Source of the DNA: Rhodospirillales bacterium
GTDB taxonomy: Bacteria > Pseudomonadota > Alphaproteobacteria > Rhodospirillales > JAPHTL01
Length of the DNA: 6,319 bases
Assembly (NCBI GenBank): GCA_026193355.1
Contig: JAPHTL010000099.1
Coordinates: 1-6,319 of the forward strand
Direction: 5' to 3'
Below the pieces are notes generated by a model. That model had not been told where the DNA came from and made no database searches. It worked only from the letters and a program-made list of their open reading frames with translations. Of the stretch, positions 1-6,290 are shown in pieces. The position numbers were made by a program, and so were the translations under genes. The stretch's first letter is position 1; each line of letters opens with the position of its first letter.

Positions 1-387
1 GCGTTCATGGTCTTCATGCTGGCTTCGGTCGGGATGCCGGGAACGAGTGGATTCGTTGGCGAGTTCCTGATCCTGATCGGTGTTTATCAGGTAAGTTTCT
101 GGCTTGCCGCCCTGGCCGCCACCGGTCTGGTTCTGGGCGCCGCCTATATGCTGTACCTGTACCGGCGGGTGATTTTCGGACGCTTGACCAAGGAAGACCT
201 TAAAGGCGTCCTTGACCTTAACGCCCGCGAAGTAGCCATTTTTGCGCCGTTGATTTTCGTGACCATCTGGATGGGTGTCTATCCGATCCCGTTCCTTGAT
301 GTCATGCATGTCTCGGTCGCCAATCTGATCGAACAGTTCAACGCCGCCGTGGCCGCCGCCGATGGCGTCACCATGGCTGTGAAGTAG
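1..387 (+). CDS. nuoM: NADH-quinone oxidoreductase subunit M, C-terminal part (5' end outside window)
   Basis: This is the last 128 codons of the antiporter-like subunit M of respiratory complex I, an inner-membrane proton-pumping subunit. The frame is open from base 1, so the gene begins upstream of the window. The fragment opens with the conserved stretch SVGMPGTSGFVGEFLIL, which matches the NuoM TM12 region; the glutamate in GEF (fragment residue 21) aligns with E. coli NuoM Glu407. Two further hydrophobic segments follow, at about residues 33-52 (ending in YMLYLYRR) and 78-98 (ending in GVYPIPFLD). The end, after an amphipathic segment, is typical of the family. The stop TAG is 15 nt before nuoN, in the order expected of a nuo operon. 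Identification is by remembered family motifs and gene order, and both agree. Confidence 0.95.
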   Translation, partial: AFMVFMLASVGMPGTSGFVGEFLILIGVYQVSFWLAALAATGLVLGAAYMLYLYRRVIFGRLTKEDLKGVLDLNAREVAIFAPLIFVTIWMGVYPIPFLDVMHVSVANLIEQFNAAVAAADGVTMAVK

Positions 388-390
388 GGT

Positions 391-396
391 AGGGGA
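391..396 (+). promoter_or_regulatory. Ribosome binding site of nuoN
   Basis: AGGGGA lies 6 nt upstream of the ATG at 403, in the short nuoM-nuoN gap. It supports that ATG as the nuoN start. Confidence 0.7.
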
Positions 397-402
397 ATAC
401 AG

Positions 403-1866
403 ATGTCCGTTGCCGATTTTCCTAATCTGATACCCGCCCTTCCCGAGCTTTTCCTCGTTTGCTCGGCGATGGCGCTCCTGATGTTCGGCGTATTCCAGAA
501 GAACGGCGCCGATGCGGCGAGATCCGTCAATGGCATCGCTGTGATAGCGCTTGTCCTGACCATGCTTCTTGTTTCGGCATTCACGATGGGACGTGTGACG
601 ACATTCGGCGGACTGTTCATCAGCGACAGTTTTGCGGGATTCACCAAGTGGATGGTGCTTCTGGGGGCGATCCTTACCCTGATCATGAGCCACAAGTACC
701 TTGAGCGTCAGGGAATTGCCCGCTTCGAATATTCAGTTCTGGTCCTTCTGGCCACGCTGGGCATGCTGATGATGATATCGGCGAATGACCTGATGTCGCT
801 GTATATCGGCCTCGAACTTCAAAGTCTTTCGCTTTACGTTCTGACGGCGTTCCAGCGTGACAGCGTTCGCTCCACAGAGGCGGGCATCAAGTATTTCGTC
901 CTCGGCGCGCTTGCATCTGGCTTGCTTCTCTACGGCAGCTCGCTCGTTTACGGGTTCTCTGGCACAACGAACTTCGACGTTCTTGCCCAGATGTTTGGTG
1001 GTGAAGACGCCCATGCGCCGGCCATTGGCCTGATCTTTGGCCTGGTCTTCATCCTTGCCGGCCTGGCCTTCAAGGTTTCTGCCGTTCCCTTCCATATGTG
1101 GACGCCGGATGTTTATCAGGGCGCGCCGACACCGGTGACGGCCTTCTTTGCCGTTGCGCCGAAAATTGCGGCCATCGCCCTGTTCATCAGGGTCATGATC
1201 GGCCCGTTCGGCGGCCTTGTGTCGGAATGGCAGCAGATTATCGTCGCGATCTCCATCGCATCGATGGTTCTGGGCGCTTTTGCCGCGATCGCCCAGGACA
1301 ACATCAAACGTCTGATGGCCTACAGCTCGATCGGCCATATGGGCTACGCACTGATTGGTCTGGCGGTTGGCAACGAGATCGGTGTCCGCGGCGTTCTGAC
1401 CTATATGGCCATTTATCTGTTCATGAACGTTGGTACCTTCGCCTGCATTTTGGCGATGCGCCGGGGTGGGCAGATGGTCGAAAGTATCCGCGATCTGGCC
1501 GGTTTGTCGAAGACGAACCCGGCTCTGGCCTTTGTTCTTGCGCTATTCATGTTTTCCATGGCGGGCATTCCGCCTCTGGCCGGATTCTTCGGCAAGCTCT
1601 ACGTTTTCCTCGCAGCGGTCGAAGCACAGCTCTATACCCTTGCCGTGATTGGCGTCCTGTCCAGTGTTGTCGGCGCGTTCTATTACCTGCGGATCGTCAA
1701 GCTTATGTACTTCGATGAGCCGGTCGACCATCTGGAGCGTCCGATTGGCCGTGAACTGACGGCGATTCTGGTGGGAACGGGGCTGGTGATCGTACTGTTC
1801 TTCGCCTATCCCGGCCCGATTCTTGACAGCGCCGCCGCGGCTGCCGCATCACTCTTCCCGGGATGA
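403..1866 (+). CDS. nuoN: NADH-quinone oxidoreductase subunit N
   Basis: This is the complete antiporter-like subunit N of complex I, an inner-membrane protein that takes part in proton translocation driven by NADH:quinone electron transfer. At 487 aa it is close to E. coli NuoN (485 aa). The chain is hydrophobic throughout, with about 14 membrane segments. The ionisable residues of the family are all present: Glu138 in YIGLELQSLSLY (TM5), Lys224 in AFKVSAVPFHMWTPDVYQG (TM7, with the family signature), Lys254 in VAPKIAA (TM8) and Lys398 in GFFGKLYVF (TM12). These correspond to E. coli Glu133, Lys217, Lys247 and Lys395. The start is set by the AGGGGA ribosome binding site. The stop overlaps the birA start in an ATGA, so translation of the two may be coupled. 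Nothing is truncated or odd. Confidence 0.97.
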   Translation: MSVADFPNLIPALPELFLVCSAMALLMFGVFQKNGADAARSVNGIAVIALVLTMLLVSAFTMGRVTTFGGLFISDSFAGFTKWMVLLGAILTLIMSHKYLERQGIARFEYSVLVLLATLGMLMMISANDLMSLYIGLELQSLSLYVLTAFQRDSVRSTEAGIKYFVLGALASGLLLYGSSLVYGFSGTTNFDVLAQMFGGEDAHAPAIGLIFGLVFILAGLAFKVSAVPFHMWTPDVYQGAPTPVTAFFAVAPKIAAIALFIRVMIGPFGGLVSEWQQIIVAISIASMVLGAFAAIAQDNIKRLMAYSSIGHMGYALIGLAVGNEIGVRGVLTYMAIYLFMNVGTFACILAMRRGGQMVESIRDLAGLSKTNPALAFVLALFMFSMAGIPPLAGFFGKLYVFLAAVEAQLYTLAVIGVLSSVVGAFYYLRIVKLMYFDEPVDHLERPIGRELTAILVGTGLVIVLFFAYPGPILDSAAAAAASLFPG

Positions 1867-2642
1867 CGTCCGACAGGTCTTTACCTTCCGGCTTTACACT
1901 CTGGGCTTTCAACAGCGTAGGCAGCACCAATGACGAGGCGCGACGACTGGCCACGGGCGGTGCGCCCGATGGCACGGTCGTGTGGGCGCGGCAGCAAACG
2001 AAAGGCCGCGGCCGTCGTGGACGCGAATGGGTGTCGCCGCCCGGAAACCTGTTTTGCAGCATTATCCTTCGGCCGGATTGCTCCGTATCGGTGGCGGCCC
2101 AGCTCAGCTTCGTGTCTGCCATCTCCCTGATCGAAGCCGTTGAAAGCGCCGCGACGGAAAAGTCAGTGGATGTCCGGGGGAAGTGGCCAAACGATGTCCT
2201 CGTAAACGGCCGCAAGGTTGCCGGAATCCTTTTGGAATGCCAGTCGCGCGAGAGCAGCGGCGGAAATTCGATGGAATGCGCGTGGATCATCATCGGCGCC
2301 GGGGTCAATGTCGCCAATCATCCTGCGGACACTGAATTTCCCGCGACATCATTGGCCGCCGAGATCGGTCAATCCGTCGCGCCGGAACGGGTTCTGGAAA
2401 GCTATGTCGAAAGCCTTTCCGTCTGGCGGGGGCGATGGCGCGAATATGGATTTTCTGCGATCCGGGAAGAATGGTTGAAGCGCGCCGCCGGACTGGGCGG
2501 GACTATCACAGTAAGGTTGCCCACGGAAACGCTGGACGGGCGTTTTGACGGACTGGATGAGAGCGGCGCATTGGTTCTTGAGTCTGAGGGGCGTCGAAGA
2601 CACATTACATCGGCAGACGTTTTCTTCGGGAATCGCGTCTGA
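1863..2642 (+). CDS. birA: Biotin--[acetyl-CoA-carboxylase] ligase (class I, no DNA-binding domain)
   Basis: This cytoplasmic enzyme activates biotin with ATP to biotinyl-5'-AMP and transfers it to a lysine on the carrier domain of biotin carboxylases. The 259-aa protein has the catalytic landmarks in order: STN at 21-23, the biotinyl-AMP loop GRGRRGREW at 48-56, KWPND at 107-111, the catalytic lysine at 118 in GRKVAGILLE (E. coli Lys183), and IIGAGVNVA at 143-151. A small C-terminal beta domain follows at about 211-255. The chain starts about 20 residues before STN. It therefore lacks the N-terminal helix-turn-helix of E. coli BirA and should be a ligase only, not a repressor of biotin synthesis genes. 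The ATG overlaps the nuoN stop (ATGA) with only a weak Shine-Dalgarno, which suggests translational coupling. coaX follows after 39 nt. Confidence 0.95.
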   Translation: MTSDRSLPSGFTLWAFNSVGSTNDEARRLATGGAPDGTVVWARQQTKGRGRRGREWVSPPGNLFCSIILRPDCSVSVAAQLSFVSAISLIEAVESAATEKSVDVRGKWPNDVLVNGRKVAGILLECQSRESSGGNSMECAWIIIGAGVNVANHPADTEFPATSLAAEIGQSVAPERVLESYVESLSVWRGRWREYGFSAIREEWLKRAAGLGGTITVRLPTETLDGRFDGLDESGALVLESEGRRRHITSADVFFGNRV

Positions 2643-2681
2643 AGCCGGATTATATGAAGTTCAAGGTTCGGGACCAGATCC

Positions 2682-3458
2682 ATGCTGCTGGCTATCGATG
2701 CAGGAAACACCAATGTCGTTTTCGCCGTTGTTGGCGACGACGGAGCGATTCGCGGTGAATGGCGCGCGTCGAGCAAGGCCGACAGCACCGCCGATGAACT
2801 TGGCGTCTGGTTATCCCAGCTTCTTCAAATTTCCGCCCTGTCCCGTGGCGACATTAACGCCGCAATCATAGCGACGGTTGTTCCGCCCCTTTTGCGGCCT
2901 CTCAAAACCATGTGCCAGAAATACTTCGGTTGTGACCCATTGGTCGTTGGGGACGCCAATGTTGATCTCGGCCTTGAGGTGCTTCTCGACAAACCTGACG
3001 AGGTCGGCGCTGACCGTCTCGTCAATGCCGTCGCCGCCCACAAGGAGTTTGGCGGACCGTTGATCGTGGTCGATTTCGGTACGGCGACGACATTCGACGT
3101 GATTGACGGCGAGGGAAGCTATTGCGGCGGCGCAATAGCGCCCGGTATCAACCTGTCCATAGAGGCCCTTCATATGGCGGCGGCGAAGCTTCCGCGCATA
3201 TCTGTCGTGCGCCCCCCGAAAGTGATAGGGACGAACACGGTTGGCGCCATGCAATCGGGTGTCTTCTGGGGCTATATCGCGATGATCGAGGGGATGATCG
3301 ATCGGATCGGCAAGGAATTCGGGGCGGACATGCGGGTCGTTGCAACGGGGGGGCTGGCGCCGCTTTTCGAGGCGGCGACGGATGCGATTGACCTGATTTC
3401 AGCCGATCTGACCATCTACGGCCTTTTTCTGATCCACAAACGCAACACGGAATCATGA
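2682..3458 (+). CDS. coaX: Type III pantothenate kinase
   Basis: CoaX phosphorylates pantothenate to 4'-phosphopantothenate, the first committed step of coenzyme A synthesis, in the cytoplasm. The 258-aa length is usual for the family. It has the ASKHA-fold motifs in order: the N-terminal phosphate motif LAIDAGNTN (residues 3-11, Asp6), the pantothenate-site motif GADRL (109-113), the second phosphate motif VDFGTATTFD (130-139), GGAIAPGI (149-156), IGTNT (182-186) and the adenosine-region ATGGLA (221-226). The ATG at 2682 is the first possible start: an in-frame stop lies at 2655-2657, and the protein begins exactly at the conserved motif. A weak GGGA sits 8 nt upstream. The gene overlaps rnj by an ATGA. 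It is distinct from type I (CoaA) and type II kinases. Confidence 0.96.
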   Translation: MLLAIDAGNTNVVFAVVGDDGAIRGEWRASSKADSTADELGVWLSQLLQISALSRGDINAAIIATVVPPLLRPLKTMCQKYFGCDPLVVGDANVDLGLEVLLDKPDEVGADRLVNAVAAHKEFGGPLIVVDFGTATTFDVIDGEGSYCGGAIAPGINLSIEALHMAAAKLPRISVVRPPKVIGTNTVGAMQSGVFWGYIAMIEGMIDRIGKEFGADMRVVATGGLAPLFEAATDAIDLISADLTIYGLFLIHKRNTES

Positions 3459-5128
3459 CCGGAAAAAAAGCGAAAGAGCTTGTGTTCCTCCCTTTGGGGG
3501 GGACGGGCGAGATCGGCATGAACTGCTATCTCTATGGCTATGGGAAGGGGCCGGACGCCCACGACTGGGTCATGGTCGATTGCGGCATCACCTTTCCGGA
3601 CGACAGCCAGCCGGGCGTCAATTTCATGACCCCGGATCCGACCTTCATCGCCGACCGCGCTGATCGCCTGAAGGGTCTTGTTCTTACCCATGCCCACGAG
3701 GATCACGTCGGTGCTGTTCCCCATCTGTGGCAACGCTTCGGATGCCCGGTCTATGCGACACCGTTCACGGCGTCGTTTCTGCGGCGCAAACTGGTTGAGG
3801 TCGGCCTTCAGAACGTTGTCCCGATCCATGAGATACCGCTGAAAGGCCGGTTCTCGGTCGGTCCCTTCGAGATGGAGTATGTGACCGTCACCCATTCCAT
3901 TCCCGAATCGAACAGTCTTGTCATCCGTTCACCGCTTGGGACGGTCGTTCATTCAGGTGACTGGAAGTTCGATCCCGATCCGGTTATCGGAACGATCAGC
4001 GATACGAAAAGGCTGAGCGAACTGGGCGATGAGGGTGTCCTCGCCTTCGTTTGCGATTCGACAAACGTTCTCAATCCCGGCCGATCGCGCTCCGAAGGGG
4101 CGTTGCTGAAGCCGATGACGGAGCTTTTCAGGTCCTGCAAGCAACGGATTGCCGTTACCTGTTTCGCCAGCAACGTCGCCCGCCTGCACACCATCGCCAA
4201 GGCCGCCGAAGCGGCGGGACGTCATGTCGGCGTGATCGGCCGCTCCCTGCGCCGCATTGACGAAACGGCGCGGGAGAACGGTTACCTTGTCGATCTGGAG
4301 CCCTTTCTTGTCGAGGAGGAAATCGGCTATCTGCCCGATGACAAGGTCCTGATGATCTGTACGGGAAGCCAGGGGGAGCGGGCCGCCGCGCTATCGCGGA
4401 TCGCCAGGAACGAACACCCGCAGGTGACGCTGGGTGACGGAGATACCGTCGTGTTTTCGTCCCGGGTCATTCCCGGAAATGAGCGCGCCATCGGACGCAT
4501 GCAGAATGATCTGATCCGCAGGGGGGTAAAGGTCATCACCGATCACGACCACTTCGTTCATGTCTCCGGACATCCTGGCAGGGAGGAAGTAACCGAGATG
4601 TACGGTTATGTCCGCCCACGGATTGCCGTTCCGATGCACGGTGAGTTGCGTCACATGAACCGGAATGCCGAAGTGGCGCAGGAATGCGGCGTAAGCGAGG
4701 TGGTTATTCCGGAAGACGGTTCGCTGATCCGGTTGGCGCCGGGCGAGGCAAGGCGGATCGACACTGTTCCAACGGGACGGTTGAGCATGGAGGGCAAGCG
4801 TCTCGTTCGTCTTGACGGTTCTCTTGTCAGGGGGCGCAAAAGGGCGCTGTGGAGCGGTTCTGTGACGGCCACGGTCGTGGTTGATGAAAGAGGCGTTCTG
4901 AAGGCCGATCCGAGGGTGACGAGCCAGGGTCTGGTGGATGAAGATGATGCCGATAATCTGGACCGTGCCGTCGTCAAGGCCATCAAGGCCGCCATCAAGG
5001 AAATCCCCAAACGCCGGGGCGGAAGCGACGAAGAGGTTGAGGATGCTGTGCGAAGTGCGGTTCGCAAAAGTTTCCGCGAGCTTTCCGGAAAACGCCCGGT
5101 GATCGAAATTCATCTGATGCGAATCTGA
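3455..5128 (+). CDS. rnj: Ribonuclease J (metallo-beta-lactamase / beta-CASP family)
   Basis: RNase J is a cytoplasmic endo- and 5'-3' exoribonuclease that acts in mRNA decay and rRNA or RNA 5'-end maturation. The 557-aa protein matches the usual family length. The metal-binding motif HAHEDH is at 79-84, with further ligands at His147 (THSIPES) and Asp169 (HSGDWKFD). The beta-CASP motifs follow: Asp201 (DSTN), CTGSQGE at 302-308, the phosphate-pocket region SSRVIPGNE at 335-343, His373 in HVSGHPGREE and His395 in PMHGELRH. A C-terminal domain of about 110 residues follows, with an acidic segment near 524-530. The histidine at His395 indicates an RNA-type rather than DNA-type beta-CASP enzyme. 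The start overlaps the coaX stop (ATGA) and has only a short GGA upstream, so reinitiation after coaX is likely. mce follows after 19 nt. Confidence 0.96.
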   Translation: MTGKKAKELVFLPLGGTGEIGMNCYLYGYGKGPDAHDWVMVDCGITFPDDSQPGVNFMTPDPTFIADRADRLKGLVLTHAHEDHVGAVPHLWQRFGCPVYATPFTASFLRRKLVEVGLQNVVPIHEIPLKGRFSVGPFEMEYVTVTHSIPESNSLVIRSPLGTVVHSGDWKFDPDPVIGTISDTKRLSELGDEGVLAFVCDSTNVLNPGRSRSEGALLKPMTELFRSCKQRIAVTCFASNVARLHTIAKAAEAAGRHVGVIGRSLRRIDETARENGYLVDLEPFLVEEEIGYLPDDKVLMICTGSQGERAAALSRIARNEHPQVTLGDGDTVVFSSRVIPGNERAIGRMQNDLIRRGVKVITDHDHFVHVSGHPGREEVTEMYGYVRPRIAVPMHGELRHMNRNAEVAQECGVSEVVIPEDGSLIRLAPGEARRIDTVPTGRLSMEGKRLVRLDGSLVRGRKRALWSGSVTATVVVDERGVLKADPRVTSQGLVDEDDADNLDRAVVKAIKAAIKEIPKRRGGSDEEVEDAVRSAVRKSFRELSGKRPVIEIHLMRI

Positions 5129-5131
5129 TAG

Positions 5132-5136
5132 AGGAG
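5132..5136 (+). promoter_or_regulatory. Ribosome binding site of mce
   Basis: AGGAG lies within the purine run GAGGAGAGAG, 11 nt before the ATG at 5148. It indicates that mce has its own translation start, unlike birA and rnj, which start in overlaps. Confidence 0.7.
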
Positions 5137-5147
5137 AGAGAAACATC

Positions 5148-5552
5148 ATGATCGGTCGTCTTAACCACGTCGCCATTGCCGTCCCCGATCTGGAGGCGGC
5201 GGCCGCGCAGTACAGGGATTCTCTTGGCGCTAAGGTTTCTGAACCACAATCCGAGCCCGATCACGGTGTCATCGTCGTTTTCATCGAGCTGCCGAACACC
5301 AAGATCGAACTGCTGCATCCCATCAATGAAAATTCACCGATCGCGAAGTTCCTTGAGAAAAACCCGGATGGCGGCATGCATCATGTCTGCTACGAGGTGG
5401 AAGACATCATTGCGGCGCGTGATCGCCTCAAGGCCGCCGGCGCAAGGGTTCTGGGCGACGGAAACCCGAAGATCGGCGCCCATGGAAAGCCGGTGATCTT
5501 CCTTCATCCGAAGGATTTTTGCGGTACGCTGGTCGAACTGGAGCAGGCGTAA
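5148..5552 (+). CDS. mce: Methylmalonyl-CoA epimerase
   Basis: This cytoplasmic enzyme interconverts (2S)- and (2R)-methylmalonyl-CoA, linking propionyl-CoA carboxylase to methylmalonyl-CoA mutase. The 134-aa length is typical, as two glyoxalase/VOC modules. The first begins with LNHVAIAVPDLE (5-16); the second with GGMHHVCYEVEDI (75-87). The expected metal ligands are visible: His7, Glu54 (KIELLHP), His79 and Glu130 (TLVELEQ). They align with His12, Gln65, His91 and Glu141 of the Propionibacterium enzyme. The region NPKIGAHGKPVIFLHPKDF (106-124) is characteristic of bacterial epimerases rather than of general glyoxalases. The gene lies between rnj and a tag-like gene, with 19-nt and 12-nt gaps. 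The functional link with birA is that propionyl-CoA carboxylase needs biotin. Confidence 0.93.
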   Translation: MIGRLNHVAIAVPDLEAAAAQYRDSLGAKVSEPQSEPDHGVIVVFIELPNTKIELLHPINENSPIAKFLEKNPDGGMHHVCYEVEDIIAARDRLKAAGARVLGDGNPKIGAHGKPVIFLHPKDFCGTLVELEQA

Positions 5553-5560
5553 GGGGAGGG
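5553..5560 (+). promoter_or_regulatory. Ribosome binding site of the tag-like gene
   Basis: GGGGAGGG directly follows the mce stop codon and ends 4 nt before the ATG at 5565. It selects this ATG. An out-of-frame GTG at 5560-5562 is not a usable start for this protein. Confidence 0.7.
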
Positions 5561-5564
5561 TGCA

Positions 5565-6128
5565 ATGTCGTGGTACTGTGATGTCGCAAAGGACCATCCC
5601 TATCACGGCCCCTACCATGACCTTGAATATGGTTTCCCCCTGTCCGATGACAGGGCACTGTTTGAGCGCCTGTGCCTGGAGATCTTTCAGGCCGGACTGA
5701 GTTGGCTGATCGTTCTCAAGAAACGGGAGGCCTTTGTCGACGCCTTTGACGGCTTTGCGCCGGACGTCGTCGCCGCTTATGGCGAACGTGATATCGCGAG
5801 ATTGCTCGATAATCCGGGGATCATCCGCAATAAACGAAAAATAGCCGCCATCGTTGAAAACGCCGCCCGCGTTGAGAAATTGAGGGCGGCGCACGGCTCG
5901 TTTGCGGCCTGGATCGCCGCTCACCATCCGCTTCGCAAGGATGAATGGGTGGCCCTGTTCAGGAAAACCTTTGTTTTCATGGGGCCGGAGGTGGTTAACG
6001 AGTTTCTGATGAGCATCGGCTATCTGCCTGGAACCCATGAGGAGACTTGCCCTGTGTACGCAATAATCGCCGCGCAAAACCCACCATGGATGGCGGTCGG
6101 GAAAGCTTTCTACGACGCGTCAGACTGA
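5565..6128 (+). CDS. tag: DNA-3-methyladenine glycosylase I family protein (Tag-like)
   Basis: This 187-aa protein has the length of E. coli Tag (187 aa) and its helical base-excision fold. The family removes 3-methyladenine from alkylated DNA. Visible landmarks are GPYHDLEYGFP at 15-25, LEIFQAGLSW at 38-47, VLKKREAF at 50-57, GIIRNKRKI at 85-93, FVFMGPEVVNEFLMSIGYLP at 136-155 and the closing HEETC. The zinc ligands are kept (Cys5, His18, His158, Cys162; E. coli Cys4, His17, His175, Cys179), as are Tyr17, Glu39 and Trp47 (E. coli Tyr16, Glu38, Trp46). Two aromatic positions differ: E. coli Trp6, after the first cysteine, has no counterpart, and Trp21 is Tyr22. Similar CD.....GPYHD.EYG proteins are known to me from other alphaproteobacteria, so this is probably a subfamily trait. 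The family assignment is firm; the exact substrate is less so. Confidence 0.88.
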   Translation: MSWYCDVAKDHPYHGPYHDLEYGFPLSDDRALFERLCLEIFQAGLSWLIVLKKREAFVDAFDGFAPDVVAAYGERDIARLLDNPGIIRNKRKIAAIVENAARVEKLRAAHGSFAAWIAAHHPLRKDEWVALFRKTFVFMGPEVVNEFLMSIGYLPGTHEETCPVYAIIAAQNPPWMAVGKAFYDASD

Positions 6129-6149
6129 TTTTCTGGCCTTGAAGCGGGC

Positions 6150-6182
6150 AAAATAAAAGGCGGATCACAGAATGATCGCGCC
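6150..6182 (-). terminator. Intrinsic (Rho-independent) terminator for leftward transcription
   Basis: Read on the minus strand, bases 6182 to 6159 form a stem of 9 base pairs with a single bulged base and a 5-nt loop (GGCG[C]GATCA, TTCTG, TGATCCGCC). It is followed at once by TTTTATTTT (6158-6150). GC-rich stem plus T-tract is the classic form. In the + direction the same hairpin is followed by TCAAGTCGTTTCTCGTTT, which has no immediate T-tract, so it would be at best a weak terminator for the tag operon. It stops something transcribed leftward that ends only about 22 nt from the tag stop codon. Confidence 0.75.
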
Positions 6183-6284
6183 TCAAGTCGTTTCTCGTTT
6201 GCGGACCTTGCGGTTCCTTCTGTGACCGGGTTTTTCCCGGTTCCCCAAGAGCTTCCTCCCGAACTTGGGCCTTCACTTCCAGTT
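6150..6284 (-). ncRNA. Candidate structured small RNA (unrecognised), convergent with tag
   Basis: The stretch from a predicted start near 6284 to the T-tract at 6150 would give an RNA of about 135 nt. On the minus strand it can fold into successive hairpins. The first is at 6269-6244: CCCAAG paired with CTTGGG, with an inner TTC/GAA and a GGGAG loop. The second is at 6241-6225: ACCGGG, AAAAA, CCCGGT. The third is at 6217-6203: a 5-bp stem with a bulged A and a GCAA (GNRA) tetraloop. The terminator hairpin follows. I do not recognise it as tmRNA, RNase P, 6S or SRP RNA. Alternatives are the 3' UTR of a leftward gene beyond the window (a frame ending in a stop at 6296-6294 would fit) or a small-protein mRNA, since it contains a 21-codon basic frame at 6248-6183. 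Confidence 0.35.
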
Positions 6285-6290
6285 TCGAAA

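Noticed and set aside
3347..3502. Two runs of seven G, in coaX (3347-3353) and near the start of rnj (3496-3502), as possible slippage or phase-variation sites
   Set aside because: Both runs encode conserved Gly-Gly pairs (ATGGLA in CoaX, PLGGTGE in RNase J), are shorter than typical phase-variable tracts, and lie in genes unlikely to be switched off.
5334..6077. Long open frame of 247 codons on the minus strand opposite mce and tag
   Set aside because: It lies entirely antisense to two well-supported genes with recognisable motifs, shows no family motif itself, and is explained by the codon bias of the + strand genes. The same applies to the long frames at 733-1338, 4391-5176 and 1703-2317 on the minus strand and 1098-1718 on the + strand.
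6172..6225. 17-codon + strand frame (ATG at 6172) after tag
   Set aside because: There is no Shine-Dalgarno, and the start lies in the arm of the terminator hairpin. It probably occurs by chance.
6236..6276. Resemblance of the minus-strand GGGAGGAAGC segment to the conserved tip of SRP (4.5S) RNA
   Set aside because: SRP domain IV needs a nearly invariant tetraloop and symmetric internal loop with an outer helix. Here the flanking bases pair as a simple CCCAAG/CTTGGG stem instead, and the overall multi-hairpin layout does not fit one long SRP hairpin.
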